DNA of 64,000 nucleotides, taken from assembly GCF_022601975.1 (NCBI RefSeq), contig NZ_JAKVIR010000030.1, forward strand, positions 1-64,000. Reading direction: 5' to 3'. A program made the position numbers and the translations under genes. The notes beneath the pieces are model-generated. The model worked only from the letters and a program-made list of their open reading frames with translations. It ran no database searches and was not told the origin of the DNA. The DNA comes from Pontibacter sp. E15-1 (GTDB lineage Bacteria > Bacteroidota > Bacteroidia > Cytophagales > Hymenobacteraceae). Shown here in pieces: positions 33,832-45,200 of this stretch. How positions within the stretch are numbered: the first letter of the stretch is position 1; each line of letters begins with the position of its first letter.

Positions 33832-35019
33832 ATGGCTAAAGAAACATTTGACCGTTCCAAACCGCACGTAAATATCGGTACTATTGGTCACGTTGACCAC
33901 GGCAAAACTACTTTGACAGCTGCTATCACAACTGTGCTGGCGAATAAAGGTCTTGCTAAGCTTCGTGATTTCTCTTCAATTGACAACGCTCCTGAAGAAA
34001 AAGAAAGAGGTATTACTATCAATACATCACACGTAGAATACGCAACTGTAAACCGTCACTATGCTCACGTTGACTGCCCAGGTCACGCTGACTACGTGAA
34101 GAACATGGTTACGGGTGCTGCCCAGATGGACGGCGCCATCCTTGTGGTTGCCGCTACTGATGGCCCTATGCCACAGACACGTGAGCACATCCTGCTTGCC
34201 CGTCAGGTAGGTGTTCCTCAGCTTGTTGTTTTCATGAACAAAGTGGACATGGTTGACGATCCAGAGCTTCTTGAGCTTGTTGAGATGGAAATCCGTGAAC
34301 TTCTTTCTTTCTACGATTTCGACGGCGACAACATTCCAGTAATTCAGGGTTCTGCTCTTGGTGGCCTGAACGGCGACGAGAAGTGGGTGAAGACTATTGA
34401 AGAACTGATGGATGCTGTGGATAGCTTTATTCCAATCCCAGCGCGTCTGACAGATCTTCCGTTCCTGATGCCAGTAGAGGACGTGTTCTCTATCACGGGT
34501 CGTGGTACTGTGGCTACAGGCCGTATCGAGCGTGGTGTAATCAACTCTGGTGAGCAGGTTGACATCCTGGGTATGGGTGCTGAGAACCTGAAGTCAGTAG
34601 TTACAGGTGTTGAGATGTTCCGTAAGATCCTTGACAGAGGAGAAGCCGGTGACAACGTAGGTCTGTTGCTGCGTGGTATTGAGAAAACTGATATCCGCCG
34701 TGGTATGGTTATCTGCAAGCCAGGTTCAGTGAAGCCGCACCAGGAGTTCAAAGCTGAGGTATATGTTCTTTCTAAAGAAGAAGGTGGCCGACACACGCCA
34801 TTCTTCAACAAGTACCGTCCACAGTTCTACCTGAGAACTACAGACGTTACAGGTGAGATCGTACTTCCAGAAGGCGTAGAAATGGTAATGCCAGGAGACA
34901 ACATCACAATCACTGTGAAGTTGATCAACAAAGTGGCCATGGAGAAAGGTCTGCGTTTCGCTATCCGTGAGGGTGGTAGAACTGTAGGTGCCGGCCAGGT
35001 AACTGAGATCCTTGACTAA
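33832..35019 (+). CDS. tuf: Elongation factor Tu
   Basis: This 395-residue GTPase carries aminoacyl-tRNA to the ribosome. The GTP motifs are [26 protein letters not shown] and NKVDMVD; the [12 protein letters not shown] switch and the domain 2 segment [20 protein letters not shown] are intact. The gene lies downstream of three tRNA genes and is followed by a terminator-like hairpin. Codon use is strongly biased, as expected for a highly expressed gene. Confidence 0.99.
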   Translation: MAKETFDRSKPHVNIGTIGHVDHGKTTLTAAITTVLANKGLAKLRDFSSIDNAPEEKERGITINTSHVEYATVNRHYAHVDCPGHADYVKNMVTGAAQMDGAILVVAATDGPMPQTREHILLARQVGVPQLVVFMNKVDMVDDPELLELVEMEIRELLSFYDFDGDNIPVIQGSALGGLNGDEKWVKTIEELMDAVDSFIPIPARLTDLPFLMPVEDVFSITGRGTVATGRIERGVINSGEQVDILGMGAENLKSVVTGVEMFRKILDRGEAGDNVGLLLRGIEKTDIRRGMVICKPGSVKPHQEFKAEVYVLSKEEGGRHTPFFNKYRPQFYLRTTDVTGEIVLPEGVEMVMPGDNITITVKLINKVAMEKGLRFAIREGGRTVGAGQVTEILD

Positions 35020-35034
35020 TACTTTATGAATCGG

Positions 35035-35067
35035 ACCCGTTCTTGAAAAGATTTTTCAGGAACGGGT
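35035..35067 (+). terminator. Terminator after tuf
   Basis: ACCCGTTCtTGAAAA and TTTTCAgGAACGGGT pair around a 3-nt loop with a T-rich tail. The following promoter's -33 box overlaps its end. Confidence 0.75.
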
Positions 35068-35097
35068 TTGTTTTCATAGATAATTTGAATAAGTTTG
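35067..35097 (+). promoter_or_regulatory. Promoter of the tRNA-Trp-secE-nusG-rplKAJL operon
   Basis: TTTG at 35067-35070 and TAAGTTTG at 35090-35097 with a 19-bp spacer match the Bacteroidota pattern. The start site would fall 25-30 bp before tRNA-Trp. Confidence 0.8.
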
Positions 35098-35130
35098 CAC
35101 TCCATTTAGAAAAATGGCGTGCATTTTTTT

Positions 35131-35203
35131 ACGGGTGTAGCTCAATTGGTAGAGTAGTGGTCTCCAAAACCATTGGCTGGGAGTTCGAGTCTCTCCACCC
35201 GTG
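35131..35203 (+). tRNA. tRNA-Trp (CCA)
   Basis: 73 nt with acceptor ACGGGTG/CACCCGT, discriminator G, anticodon CCA in GTGGTCTCCAAAACCAT, T-arm GTTCGAGTC. It lies 29 bp before secE. Confidence 0.96.
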
Positions 35204-35232
35204 CAATTTTTCACCCTCAGTAAAGCGAAGCG

Positions 35233-35424
35233 ATGAGCAAAGTAACAACCTATGTAAACGACACAGTAGAGGAGATGAGAGACAAAGTCTCTTGGCCTAC
35301 CTATTCAGAGTTGCAGCGCAGTTCTGTGTTAGTATTGATAGGTTCTTTGATTTTCGCGCTCGTAGTTGGTGCCATGGATTTTGTTTTCGATTCAGGCCTG
35401 ACATGGTTTTACAACCAGTTTTAG
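35233..35424 (+). CDS. secE: Preprotein translocase subunit SecE
   Basis: This 63-residue protein has one membrane helix (about 31-55, SVLVLIGSLIFALVVGAMDF). The amphipathic segment before it (YVNDTVEEMRDKVSWPTYSELQ) holds the conserved VSWPT that clamps SecY. It is the short single-helix form. The gene is 9 bp before nusG, the standard order. Confidence 0.96.
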   Translation: MSKVTTYVNDTVEEMRDKVSWPTYSELQRSSVLVLIGSLIFALVVGAMDFVFDSGLTWFYNQF

Positions 35425-35433
35425 ATTAGGAAT

Positions 35434-35991
35434 ATGGCTGATTTAAAGTGGTATGTAGTTCGCGCTGTAAGTGGCCAGGAGAAGAAAGCCAAGGCTTACC
35501 TGGAGAATGAGATAATGAGACAAGGCCTTGAAGAGTACGTGCCGCAGGTGCTGATTCCTGCGGAGAAAGTGTACGAAATGCGGGGCGGCAAGAAAAGAAT
35601 CAGGGAGCGCAGCTTCTTTCCGGGGTACGTGCTGATTCACGCCGACTTGTCTCATGGAGAGGCAGAGCATATTATCATCAGCACACCGGGGGTTATTGGC
35701 TTTCTGGGCGCAAATGATGGTTCTGCAACCAAAAAGGCAGTTCCGCTCCGCCAGTCTGAGGTAAACAGGATACTGGGTACCGTGGATGAAGCCGAGGAGC
35801 AGGCAGAAGTGCTGGACACACCGTTTGTGGTAGGCGAAACCATCAAAGTGATGGACGGCCCATTCAGCGGATTCTCCGGAACAGTGGAGGAAGTGTTCGA
35901 GGAGCGCAAAAAGCTGAACGTAATGGTGAAGATCTTCGGCCGCAACACGCCGGTAGAGCTGAACTACATGCAAGTAGAAAAGGAATCGTAG
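35434..35991 (+). CDS. nusG: Transcription termination/antitermination factor NusG
   Basis: This 185-residue protein has an NGN domain (KWYVVRAVSGQEKKAKAYLE, FFPGYVLIHADLSHGEAEHI) that binds the RNA polymerase clamp and a C-terminal KOW domain (GETIKVMDGPFSGFSGTVEE) that contacts Rho or ribosomal protein S10. Length is normal, and it sits between secE and rplK as in most bacteria. Confidence 0.98.
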   Translation: MADLKWYVVRAVSGQEKKAKAYLENEIMRQGLEEYVPQVLIPAEKVYEMRGGKKRIRERSFFPGYVLIHADLSHGEAEHIIISTPGVIGFLGANDGSATKKAVPLRQSEVNRILGTVDEAEEQAEVLDTPFVVGETIKVMDGPFSGFSGTVEEVFEERKKLNVMVKIFGRNTPVELNYMQVEKES

Positions 35992-36003
35992 TAAATTTAA
36001 ATA

Positions 36004-36447
36004 ATGGCAAAAGAAATAAAAGGTTACCTGAAAATTCAGGTAAAGGGAGGTGCCGCGAATCCATCGCCACCGATTGGACCTGCACTTGGTTCGAAGGGTC
36101 TTAACATCATGGAGTTCTGTAAGCAGTTTAACGCCAGAACGCAGGATAAGCCCGGACAAGTGTTACCAGTATTGATTACAATCTATGCAGACAAGTCTTT
36201 TGATTTCGTTATCAAGACGCCTCCTGCTCCAGTATTGTTAATGGATGCTGCTAAAATCAAGGGCGGTTCAAAAGAGCCGAACAGAAATAAGGTAGGTTCT
36301 GTAACATGGGATCAGATCAGAGAAATTGCAGAGATCAAGATGCCCGATTTGAATGCGTTTAAAGTTGAGGCCGCTATGAAGCAAGTAGCAGGTACAGCAA
36401 GAAGCATGGGTATCACAGTTTCTGGTAATGCTCCGTGGAACGAATAA
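36004..36447 (+). CDS. rplK: 50S ribosomal protein L11
   Basis: This 147-residue protein binds 23S rRNA at the GTPase-associated centre. [20 protein letters not shown] and [20 protein letters not shown] are typical. The N-terminal Pro-rich segment that thiopeptides target is intact. It lies 12 bp after nusG and 15 bp before rplA. Confidence 0.98.
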   Translation: MAKEIKGYLKIQVKGGAANPSPPIGPALGSKGLNIMEFCKQFNARTQDKPGQVLPVLITIYADKSFDFVIKTPPAPVLLMDAAKIKGGSKEPNRNKVGSVTWDQIREIAEIKMPDLNAFKVEAAMKQVAGTARSMGITVSGNAPWNE

Positions 36448-36462
36448 TAAGTTAAAGGACTA

Positions 36463-37155
36463 ATGGCGAAGATTTCAAAAAAGAGGAAGGCTGCTTTAGA
36501 AAAAGCTGACCTGACAAAAGAGTATTCTTTAACAGATGCCGCTTCAGTAGTAAAGGACATTACCTTCACCAAGTTTGATGCCTCTGTTGACATAGACGTG
36601 CGCTTAGGCGTTGACCCGCGTAAGGCAGACCAAATGGTGCGTGGCATTGTTACACTGCCCCACGGTACAGGGAAGGATGTTAAAGTACTTGCCCTGGTTA
36701 CACCTGACAAAGAGCAGGAAGCCAAAGACGCAGGCGCTGATTTTGTTGGTCTGGACGACTATATCCAGAAAATCGAAAAAGGCTGGACAGATGTGGACGT
36801 GATTATCACGATGCCTGCCGTAATGGCAAAGGTAGGTCGCCTTGGAAGAATCCTGGGACCCCGTAACCTGATGCCAAACCCTAAGTCTGGCACCGTGACA
36901 CAGGATGTGGCAAAAGCGGTAAGAGAAGTGAAAGCCGGTAAAATTGACTTTAAAGTTGACAAGTTCGGAATCATTCACACAAGCGTTGGGAAGGCTTCTT
37001 TCACTACTGAGCAACTTGCTGCAAATGCAGCTGAAGTAATCCAGACGCTGAACCGTCTGAAGCCATCTTCAGCAAAGGGCACATACATCAGAAGCATCAC
37101 GATGTCCAGCACCATGAGCCCGGCCGTAATCGTTGACAAGAACGCAACAATCTAA
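36463..37155 (+). CDS. rplA: 50S ribosomal protein L1
   Basis: This 230-residue protein forms the L1 stalk that handles the E-site tRNA. Motifs include [40 protein letters not shown] and [19 protein letters not shown]. In many bacteria L1 represses its own operon by binding the rplK leader. I could not pick out such a site here. Confidence 0.98.
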   Translation: MAKISKKRKAALEKADLTKEYSLTDAASVVKDITFTKFDASVDIDVRLGVDPRKADQMVRGIVTLPHGTGKDVKVLALVTPDKEQEAKDAGADFVGLDDYIQKIEKGWTDVDVIITMPAVMAKVGRLGRILGPRNLMPNPKSGTVTQDVAKAVREVKAGKIDFKVDKFGIIHTSVGKASFTTEQLAANAAEVIQTLNRLKPSSAKGTYIRSITMSSTMSPAVIVDKNATI

Positions 37156-37159
37156 GAAC

Positions 37160-37684
37160 ATGACCAGGGAAGAAAAAGAGATAATCGTAAATGAACTGAG
37201 TGAGAAGTTCGCCAACACGAACTACTTCTATATTACAGATGCCTCTACCATGAGCGTAGCCAGCATCAACCAGTTCAGGAGAATGTGCTTCGACCGCGGT
37301 CTTGAGTACAAAGTTTACAAGAACACACTCATCCAAAAGGCTCTAGGCACTCTGGAGGCTGATACAACTGCACTGGAAGGTGTTTTGAAAGGCGCTTCTG
37401 GTATCCTGTTCTCTGCGGAGTCAGGCAATGCCCCTGCAAAACTCCTCAAGGATTTCAGAAAGAAAGGCACTACGCTTCCACTTCTGAAAGGTGCATACAT
37501 CGATGCAGGCCTGTACATAGGCGATGACCAACTGGAGACCTTGTCTCAGATCAAGTCTAAAAACGAGCTCATCGGTGATATTATCAGCTTACTGCAGTCT
37601 CCTGCGAAGAACGTTGTTTCTGCGCTACAGAGCAGTGGAGGTAAATTGGCCGGTATCCTGAAGACTTTATCGGAAAAAGAATAA
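37160..37684 (+). CDS. rplJ: 50S ribosomal protein L10
   Basis: This 174-residue base of the L7/L12 stalk has an rRNA-binding N-terminal domain (NYFYITDASTMSVASINQFR, GLEYKVYKNTLIQKALG) and a C-terminal helix that carries L7/L12 dimers (SPAKNVVSALQSSGGKLAGI). I chose ATG 37160, 4 bp after rplA, over a TTG inside rplA. Confidence 0.97.
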   Translation: MTREEKEIIVNELSEKFANTNYFYITDASTMSVASINQFRRMCFDRGLEYKVYKNTLIQKALGTLEADTTALEGVLKGASGILFSAESGNAPAKLLKDFRKKGTTLPLLKGAYIDAGLYIGDDQLETLSQIKSKNELIGDIISLLQSPAKNVVSALQSSGGKLAGILKTLSEKE

Positions 37685-37726
37685 TTTAAAAACGTAATCA
37701 ATAAGTAACTTTTAATTTCAATAAAA

Positions 37727-38107
37727 ATGGCAGATTTGAAAGCATTCGCTGAGCAGTTAGTAAACTTAACTGTTAAGGAAGTTAGTGAACTAGCTACTAT
37801 TCTGAAGGACGAGTACGGTATCGAGCCAGCTGCTGCAGCCCCAATGATGGTAGCAGGTGGTGGTGGCGCTGAAGCAGGAGCCGCTGCAGAAGAAAAAACT
37901 TCTTTTGATGTAGTCCTGAAGGCAGCAGGTGCCTCTAAATTAGCAGTTGTGAAACTGGTAAAAGAGTTAACTGGTCTTGGTCTGAAAGAGGCAAAAGAAT
38001 TAGTTGATGGCGCTCCTAAAACCTTGAAAGAAGGTGTGGATAAAAACGAAGCTGAATCACTGAAGAAATCTTTGGAAGAAGCTGGTGCTGAAGTGGAGGT
38101 TAAATAA
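37727..38107 (+). CDS. rplL: 50S ribosomal protein L7/L12
   Basis: This 126-residue stalk protein recruits translational GTPases. It has a dimerising N-terminal domain ([20 protein letters not shown]), an Ala-rich hinge at about 38-54 and the C-terminal domain with the factor-binding surface ([33 protein letters not shown]). Confidence 0.98.
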   Translation: MADLKAFAEQLVNLTVKEVSELATILKDEYGIEPAAAAPMMVAGGGGAEAGAAAEEKTSFDVVLKAAGASKLAVVKLVKELTGLGLKEAKELVDGAPKTLKEGVDKNEAESLKKSLEEAGAEVEVK

Positions 38108-38137
38108 TCCCACTATATCAACATACCGATAACAGGT

Positions 38138-38165
38138 AGACCTGGCAGTTTCGTCAGGTCTTTTC
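38138..38165 (+). terminator. Partial terminator/attenuator between rplL and rpoB
   Basis: AGACCTG-(10 nt)-CAGGTCT followed by TTTTCC forms a modest 7-bp stem in the 159-bp rplL-rpoB gap. This is where many bacteria attenuate to lower rpoBC relative to ribosomal protein expression. Confidence 0.6.
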
Positions 38166-38266
38166 CTGTTTGTTATGGATTCAAGTTTTCTTGGATCCTT
38201 TTTTTGCCCACAGTTGTTTTGGACTCTGTGTGTGTGTAACTGTTCATTAACTAAAATTCCAAGGCT

Positions 38267-41200
38267 TTGGCTAACAATAGAACGACAGAGCGAATTAGTT
38301 TCGCCTCTATTAATCCGGTCATTGACTATCCTGACTTCCTCGATGTTCAGCTTCAGTCATTCCAGGACTTCTTTCAGTTGGAAACCCCGGCGGAGAATAG
38401 AGCCCAGGAGGGTTTGTTCAAGGTATTTGCCGAGAACTTTCCCATATCAGATTCGAGAGAAAACTTCGTGTTGGAGTTTATCGACTATCATATAGACCCT
38501 CCTAAATACTCCGTTGACGAGAGCATCGACAGAGGCTTGACGTATTCCGTGCCGCTCAAAGCAAAACTTCGCCTGATCTGCAACGATGAGGACAACGAGG
38601 ACTTTGAGACAATTGAGCAGGAAGTGTTTTTGGGTAACATCCCCTATATGACCGAGAAAGGCTCTTTTGTAATAAACGGAGCTGAGCGCGTGATTGTATC
38701 CCAATTGCACCGTTCGCCGGGTGTGTTCTTTGCGCAAAGCAAGCACACAAACGGCACAAAACTATATTCTGCCAGAATTATTCCTTTTAAAGGTTCTTGG
38801 GTTGAATTCGCCACCGACGTGAATAACGTGATGTATGCGTATATCGACCGCAAGAAGAAATTCCCGGTTACGACGCTGCTACGCGCTATCGGCTACGGTA
38901 CTGACAAAGACATCCTCGATCTGTTCGGGTTGTCTGAGGAGATCCCGGCTGACAAAGGCACGCTGAAAAACTCTATCGGAAGACGACTTGCCGCACGCGT
39001 TCTGAGAACATGGACGGAAGACTTTGTGGATGAGGATACAGGTGAAGTAGTTTCTATTGACCGTAACGAAGTGATTCTGGAGCGTGACTCTGAGATCACT
39101 GCCGAAGACATCGACGTGATCGTAGACTCAGGTGTGAAGTCAATCATCCTGCACCGCGAGAACGTGAACATCGCGGACTACGCCATCATCTATAACACAC
39201 TTCAGAAAGACAACTCTAACTCAGAGCAGGAGGCCGTAGAGCAGATCTACCGTCAGCTGCGAAATACAGAGGCTCCAGACGTTGAGACAGCGCGTGATAT
39301 CATCCAGAAGCTGTTCTTTTCTGACAAGCGCTATGACCTGGGCGAGGTTGGTCGTTACAGAATCAACAAGAAGCTTGGCCTTGACACAAACTGGGAAGCG
39401 AAAGTGCTGACCAACGAGGATATCGTCCTGATCGTGAAGTACCTGATCGGTCTGATCAACTCCAAGGCTGTTGTCGATGATATTGACCACTTGAGCAACC
39501 GCCGTGTACGAACGGTAGGCGAGCAGCTATATGCACAGTTCGGCGTTGGCCTGGCCCGTATGGCCCGTACCATCAAAGAGCGTATGAACGTGCGCGACAA
39601 CGAAGACTTCAAGCCTGTTGACCTAATCAATGCGCGTACGCTGTCTTCTGTGATCAACTCGTTCTTCGGAACAAACCAGCTGTCTCAGTTTATGGACCAG
39701 ACTAACCCACTAGCTGAAGTGACGCACAAGCGTCGTGTATCAGCACTGGGGCCAGGTGGTCTGTCAAGAGAGCGTGCCGGTTTCGAGGTTCGTGACGTGC
39801 ATTACACACACTACGGACGACTTTGTACCATTGAAACACCAGAGGGACCAAACATCGGTCTGATCTCTTCACTGTGTGTGCACGCCCGCGTGAACCACAT
39901 GGGCTTTATCGAGACACCATACAGAAAGGTGATCGGAGGTAAGGTAGTGATAGACGGTACTGTAGAGTACCTGACAGCAGAGGAGGAAGACACCCACCAC
40001 ATCGCACAGGCGAACGCCGTGATCGACGATGGCGGTAACTTTGTTAACCCAACTGTAAAAGGACGTTTCGAAGGTGACTTCCCGGTTGAAGCACCAGAGA
40101 CTTATACCTATATGGACGTTGCGCCGAACCAGATTGTGTCGGTGGCAGCATCAATGATTCCGTTCCTGGAGCATGATGACGCCAACCGTGCCCTGATGGG
40201 TTCGAACATGCAGCGCCAGGCCGTGCCACTTCTGAAGCCGCAGGCTCCGATAGTAGGTACTGGTTTGGAGAGGAGAGCAGCAATTGACTCAAGAGCACTG
40301 GTTATCGCTGAAGGCGAAGGTGAGATTGACTTTGTTGACTCAACCAAGATTGTGGTGAAGTATGACCTGAGCGATGATGAGAAACTCGTTTCTTTCGACG
40401 CCGAGTATGTTACCTACAAATTGATCAAATTCAGAAGAACAAACCAGGATACATGCATCAACCTTTCTCCGATTGTGAGAAAAGGCCAGCGTGTAACCAA
40501 AGGAGAGCCGTTGTGCGAGGGCTATGCCACAAACGAAGGCGAGCTGGCACTGGGCCGTAACCTGCAGGTGGCGTTCATGCCTTGGCAGGGGTATAACTTC
40601 GAGGATGCGATTGTAATCTCCGAGAAAGTAGTGCGTGACGATGTGTTCACGTCTATCCACATCGAGGAGTTTGAGCTTGAGGTGCGCGAAACGAAGCGTG
40701 GCGAGGAGGAACTGACCTCTGAGATCCCGAACGTAAGTGAAGAGGCGGTTCGTAACCTGGACGAAAACGGTATTATCCGTATCGGTGCTGAGGTTCGTGA
40801 AGGAGATATCCTGATCGGAAAGATCACACCGAAGGGCGAGACTGACCCGACTCCAGAGGAGAAACTGCTCCGTGCTATCTTCGGAGACAAGGCCGGTGAT
40901 GTGAAGGATGCCTCGCTTAAGGCGCCGCCATCATTAAATGGCGTGGTTATTGAGACCAAGCTGTTCTCACGTCCGAAGAAAGACAAGAACCTCCGTGCCA
41001 AGTCGAAGAAGGAAGTTGAAGAGCTGAAGGTAAAATACAGCAAAGAGCTGATCGCGATCAAGAACGTGATGGCAGACAAGCTTGTAGCATTACTGGAAGG
41101 CAAGACTTCACAAGGAATTAAGCACAAGTTTGGGGATGATATTCTGACGAAAGGATCCAAGTTCTCAAGAAAGAATATTTCAGAGGCATTGTTCCCGGAG

Positions 41201-42139
41201 AAGAACCCATATAAAGACGAGAGCAACTACGCTGTTCCGGAAGAAGTGAACATGTTCAAGGATCTGATCCTGGAGAACTGGACTGCTGACGACAAAACGA
41301 ACGGCATGCTGGTTGAGCTTGTGAAAAATTACAACAAGCGCAGAAACATCGTATCCGCGCACTTCAAGCGTGAGCGTTTCACACTGGAGGTAGGAGACGA
41401 GTTGCCGGCAGGTATCGTGCAGCTGGCCAAAGTATACATCGCCAAGAAGCGCAAGCTGAAGGTGGGAGACAAGATGGCAGGCCGTCACGGTAACAAGGGT
41501 GTGGTAGCAAGGATCGTTCGTGAGGAGGATATGCCGTTCCTGGAGGACGGAACCCCAATGGACATCGTGTTGAACCCACTTGGTGTGCCATCCCGAATGA
41601 ACATCGGGCAGATATATGAGACAGTGCTTGGATGGGCAGGTCTGAAGTTAGGCAGAACGTATGCGACGCCAATTTTCGACGGTGCCACGGAAGAGCAGGT
41701 TTCTGCAGAACTGGCTGAGGCAGGACTTCCTGTGTTCGGTCGTTCATACCTGTTCGATGGATTGAGCGGCGACCGCTTCGACCAGCCGGTAACAGTAGGT
41801 GTAATTTACATGCTGAAACTGGGCCACTTGGTAGATGATAAGATGCACGCGCGTTCTATCGGACCATACTCATTGATCACGCAGCAGCCATTGGGTGGTA
41901 AAGCCCAGTTCGGTGGTCAGCGTTTCGGTGAGATGGAGGTATGGGCGCTGGAGGCCTTCGGTGCCTCTAACGTGTTGCAGGAAATACTTACAGTGAAATC
42001 AGATGACGTGATCGGCCGTGCGAAAGCTTATGAAGCAATCGTGAAAGGCGACGTGTTGCCGAAGCCGAATATCCCGGAATCATTCAACGTACTGATTCAC
42101 GAGCTAAGAGGCCTGGCACTGGAGATTACGTTAGAGTAG
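38267..42139 (+). CDS. rpoB: RNA polymerase beta subunit
   Basis: This 1290-residue subunit forms half of the catalytic cleft. The start [20 protein letters not shown], the rifampicin pocket ([40 protein letters not shown]) and the C-terminal [20 protein letters not shown] are typical. The pocket shows no classic resistance substitution. The only start that precedes the conserved N-terminus is TTG at 38267: an in-frame TAA lies five codons upstream and no ATG, GTG or other TTG lies between. rpoC follows. Confidence 0.98.
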   Translation: MANNRTTERISFASINPVIDYPDFLDVQLQSFQDFFQLETPAENRAQEGLFKVFAENFPISDSRENFVLEFIDYHIDPPKYSVDESIDRGLTYSVPLKAKLRLICNDEDNEDFETIEQEVFLGNIPYMTEKGSFVINGAERVIVSQLHRSPGVFFAQSKHTNGTKLYSARIIPFKGSWVEFATDVNNVMYAYIDRKKKFPVTTLLRAIGYGTDKDILDLFGLSEEIPADKGTLKNSIGRRLAARVLRTWTEDFVDEDTGEVVSIDRNEVILERDSEITAEDIDVIVDSGVKSIILHRENVNIADYAIIYNTLQKDNSNSEQEAVEQIYRQLRNTEAPDVETARDIIQKLFFSDKRYDLGEVGRYRINKKLGLDTNWEAKVLTNEDIVLIVKYLIGLINSKAVVDDIDHLSNRRVRTVGEQLYAQFGVGLARMARTIKERMNVRDNEDFKPVDLINARTLSSVINSFFGTNQLSQFMDQTNPLAEVTHKRRVSALGPGGLSRERAGFEVRDVHYTHYGRLCTIETPEGPNIGLISSLCVHARVNHMGFIETPYRKVIGGKVVIDGTVEYLTAEEEDTHHIAQANAVIDDGGNFVNPTVKGRFEGDFPVEAPETYTYMDVAPNQIVSVAASMIPFLEHDDANRALMGSNMQRQAVPLLKPQAPIVGTGLERRAAIDSRALVIAEGEGEIDFVDSTKIVVKYDLSDDEKLVSFDAEYVTYKLIKFRRTNQDTCINLSPIVRKGQRVTKGEPLCEGYATNEGELALGRNLQVAFMPWQGYNFEDAIVISEKVVRDDVFTSIHIEEFELEVRETKRGEEELTSEIPNVSEEAVRNLDENGIIRIGAEVREGDILIGKITPKGETDPTPEEKLLRAIFGDKAGDVKDASLKAPPSLNGVVIETKLFSRPKKDKNLRAKSKKEVEELKVKYSKELIAIKNVMADKLVALLEGKTSQGIKHKFGDDILTKGSKFSRKNISEALFPEKNPYKDESNYAVPEEVNMFKDLILENWTADDKTNGMLVELVKNYNKRRNIVSAHFKRERFTLEVGDELPAGIVQLAKVYIAKKRKLKVGDKMAGRHGNKGVVARIVREEDMPFLEDGTPMDIVLNPLGVPSRMNIGQIYETVLGWAGLKLGRTYATPIFDGATEEQVSAELAEAGLPVFGRSYLFDGLSGDRFDQPVTVGVIYMLKLGHLVDDKMHARSIGPYSLITQQPLGGKAQFGGQRFGEMEVWALEAFGASNVLQEILTVKSDDVIGRAKAYEAIVKGDVLPKPNIPESFNVLIHELRGLALEITLE

Positions 42140-42149
42140 TAAAGTATAA

Positions 42150-42185
42150 GCTAAGCGCCAAGGTATAGATGCCGGGGCGCTTAGC
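42150..42185 (+). other. Stem-loop in the rpoB-rpoC gap
   Basis: GCTAAGCGCC (42150-42159) and GGCGCTTAGC (42176-42185) form a perfect 10-bp stem around 16 nt. No T run follows, so it is more likely an mRNA-processing or stability element than a terminator. Confidence 0.7.
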
Positions 42186-42246
42186 GCACTTTATACTGGT
42201 GTAGCTGTAGAGCAAATTCATTGTATCGACATTATTATTTTATAAT

Positions 42247-45200
42247 ATGGCATTTGCAAAAAATAAAAAGCTTTCTCAGGACTTCTCAAAAGTAACGATT
42301 AGTCTGGCTTCCCCGGAATCCATTCTGGAGCGTTCCAACGGAGAGGTGACAAAGCCTGAGACCATTAACTATAGAACTTACAAGCCGGAGATGGGTGGTT
42401 TATTCTGCGAAAGAATATTCGGGCCTGTAAAGGATTGGGAATGCCACTGCGGAAAATACAAGAGAATCAGATATAAGGGCATCATCTGCGACCGTTGCGG
42501 TGTAGAGGTGACCGAGAAGAAAGTGCGCCGCGAGCGCATGGGCCATATCGAGCTGGTAGTTCCTGTGGCGCACATCTGGTATTTCAAATCACTTCCGAAC
42601 AAAATTGGATATCTGTTAGGCTTACCAACCAAGAAGCTTGACCAGATCATCTATTACGAGCGATATGCAGTAATCCAGCCGGGTATTCTGGCAGAGGACG
42701 GTGTGAACACACTGGACTTCCTGACAGAAGACGAATACCTGGACATGGTAGACAAGCTTCCGCGCGAGAACCAGCAACTGGACAACAGCGACCCGAACAA
42801 ATTCATCGCTAAGATGGGTGCCGAGGCGCTGCAAATGCTGTTAGAGCGTACGAACCTCGATGACCTGTCATACGAGCTTCGCCACGCAGCGGCACACGAG
42901 ACTTCTCAGCAGCGTAAAGCAGAGGCTTTAAAGCGCCTGCGTGTTGTAGAGGCTTTCCGTGATGCTACTACACGAATCGAGAACAGACCAGAGTGGATGA
43001 TCATCCGTATGGTGCCTGTTATCCCGCCAGAACTTCGCCCACTCGTTCCGTTGGACGGTGGCCGTTTCGCGACTTCTGACCTGAACGACCTATACCGACG
43101 CGTTATTATCCGTAACAACCGTCTGAAGCGTCTGATCGAGATCAAAGCGCCAGAGGTGATTCTCCGTAACGAGAAGCGTATGCTTCAGGAGGCGGTTGAC
43201 TCCCTGTTCGACAACTCACGTAAAGTGAACGCTGTCCGGGCAGAAGGTAACCGTGCGCTGAAATCGCTTTCTGACATGCTGAAAGGTAAGCAAGGGCGTT
43301 TCCGTCAGAACTTGCTTGGTAAGCGTGTTGACTACTCTGGCCGTTCGGTAATTGTTGTTGGTCCTGAACTAAAGCTGCATGAGTGCGGTCTGCCTAAGAA
43401 CATGGCAGCTGAGCTCTTCAAGCCGTTCATCATCCGCAAGCTGATCGAAAGAGGCATCGTGAAAACGGTGAAGTCTGCTAAGAAGATTGTAGACCGCAAG
43501 GACCCTGTTGTTTGGGATATCCTGGAGAACGTGTTGAAAGGCCACCCAGTGCTCCTTAACCGTGCTCCTACGCTCCACAGACTTGGTATCCAGGCGTTCC
43601 AGCCAAAACTAATCGAAGGAAAGGCAATCCAGCTGCACCCATTGGTATGTACGGCATTCAACGCCGACTTTGACGGTGACCAGATGGCGGTGCACGTTCC
43701 ACTCGGACCTGCTGCTGTACTGGAAGCCTCTATGCTGATGCTGGCGTCGCACAACATCCTGAACCCTGCCAATGGTGCGCCTATCGCGGTACCTTCTCAG
43801 GACATGGTACTAGGTTTATACTATGTATCAAAAGGAAAGCGCACCACAGAAACAGAAAACATCCCGGGTGAGGGTATGAGCTTCTACGCAGCAGAGGAAG
43901 TGATCATCGCCATCAACGAAGGGCGTCTGTCTAAGCAGGCATATATAAAAGTAAGAGCCACGATCAGAAATGAGCAAGGCGTTCTTGAGCATAAGCTGAT
44001 CGAGACGGTAGCCGGACGCGTTATCTTTAACCAGTTCGTGCCCGAGGAAGTTGGCTACATTGATGAGCTGCTAACGAAGAAGAAACTGCAGCAGATCATC
44101 TCCCGTGTGTTTAAGGAGACAGGTATGGCCCGCGCCGCTCAGTTCCTGGATGATATCAAGACACTCGGATTCCAGTCAGCCTACAAAGGCGGTCTGTCAA
44201 TGGGGCTTGGCGATATCCAGATACCGAAAGAGAAAGACATATTGGTTGCTCAGGCCAAGAAAGATGTAGACGCCGTATGGCAGAACTACTCTATGGGTCT
44301 GATCACAGACAACGAGCGTTACAACCAGGTAATTGACATCTGGACCCGTATCAACAACCAGATCACGGAAACGTTGATGCGCCGTCTGGAGAACGACGAC
44401 CAAGGCTTCAACTCTATCTTCATGATGATGCACTCCGGAGCCCGTGGTTCAAGAGAGCAGATCCGTCAGTTGGGTGGTATGCGAGGTCTGATGGCCAAGC
44501 CTCAGAAGTCACTGCAGGGTTCTGTGGGTGAGATTATCGAGAACCCGATCCTTTCCAACTTTAAGGAAGGTCTGGATGTAATCGAGTACTTTATCTCTAC
44601 ACACGGTGCGCGTAAAGGTCTTGCCGATACGGCCCTTAAAACTGCCGATGCGGGTTACCTGACCCGTCGTCTGGTAGACGTATCGCAGGATGTGATCGTG
44701 AACGAAGAAGACTGCGGAACGCTGCGTGGCCTTGAAGTGAGTGCACTGAAAGACAACGAGGATATCGTGGAGTCGCTTTCTGAGCGTATCCTGGGCCGTG
44801 TAATGGTGCACGATGTATACGACCCGATTACCAACGAGCTGGTAGCTGAGTCTGGCGTCGAGATCACAGAAGAAATTGCCCGTGCTATTGAGGAGACGGC
44901 AATCGACACTGTAGAGATACGCTCCGTACTCACCTGCGAGTCTAAGCGCGGTATTTGTGCCAAGTGCTACGGCCGTAACCTGGCGACAGGCTTTATGGTG
45001 CAGCGTGGTGAGGCTGTTGGTGTTATCGCCGCACAGTCAATTGGTGAGCCGGGTACACAGCTGACACTCCGTACTTTCCACGTGGGTGGTACGGCGTCTA
45101 ACATTGCGGTAGATGCCACTATTCTGGCAAAGTTCGGCGGTAAGATCGAGTTTGAAGATATTCGCTCACTGGATACAGTGAACAACGAAGGTGCTCCGGT

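Noticed and set aside
38138-38165. Full terminator between rplL and rpoB
   Set aside because: The stem is only 7 bp and the tail is interrupted. No TAnnTTTG promoter is evident before rpoB, so partial attenuation is more likely than complete termination.
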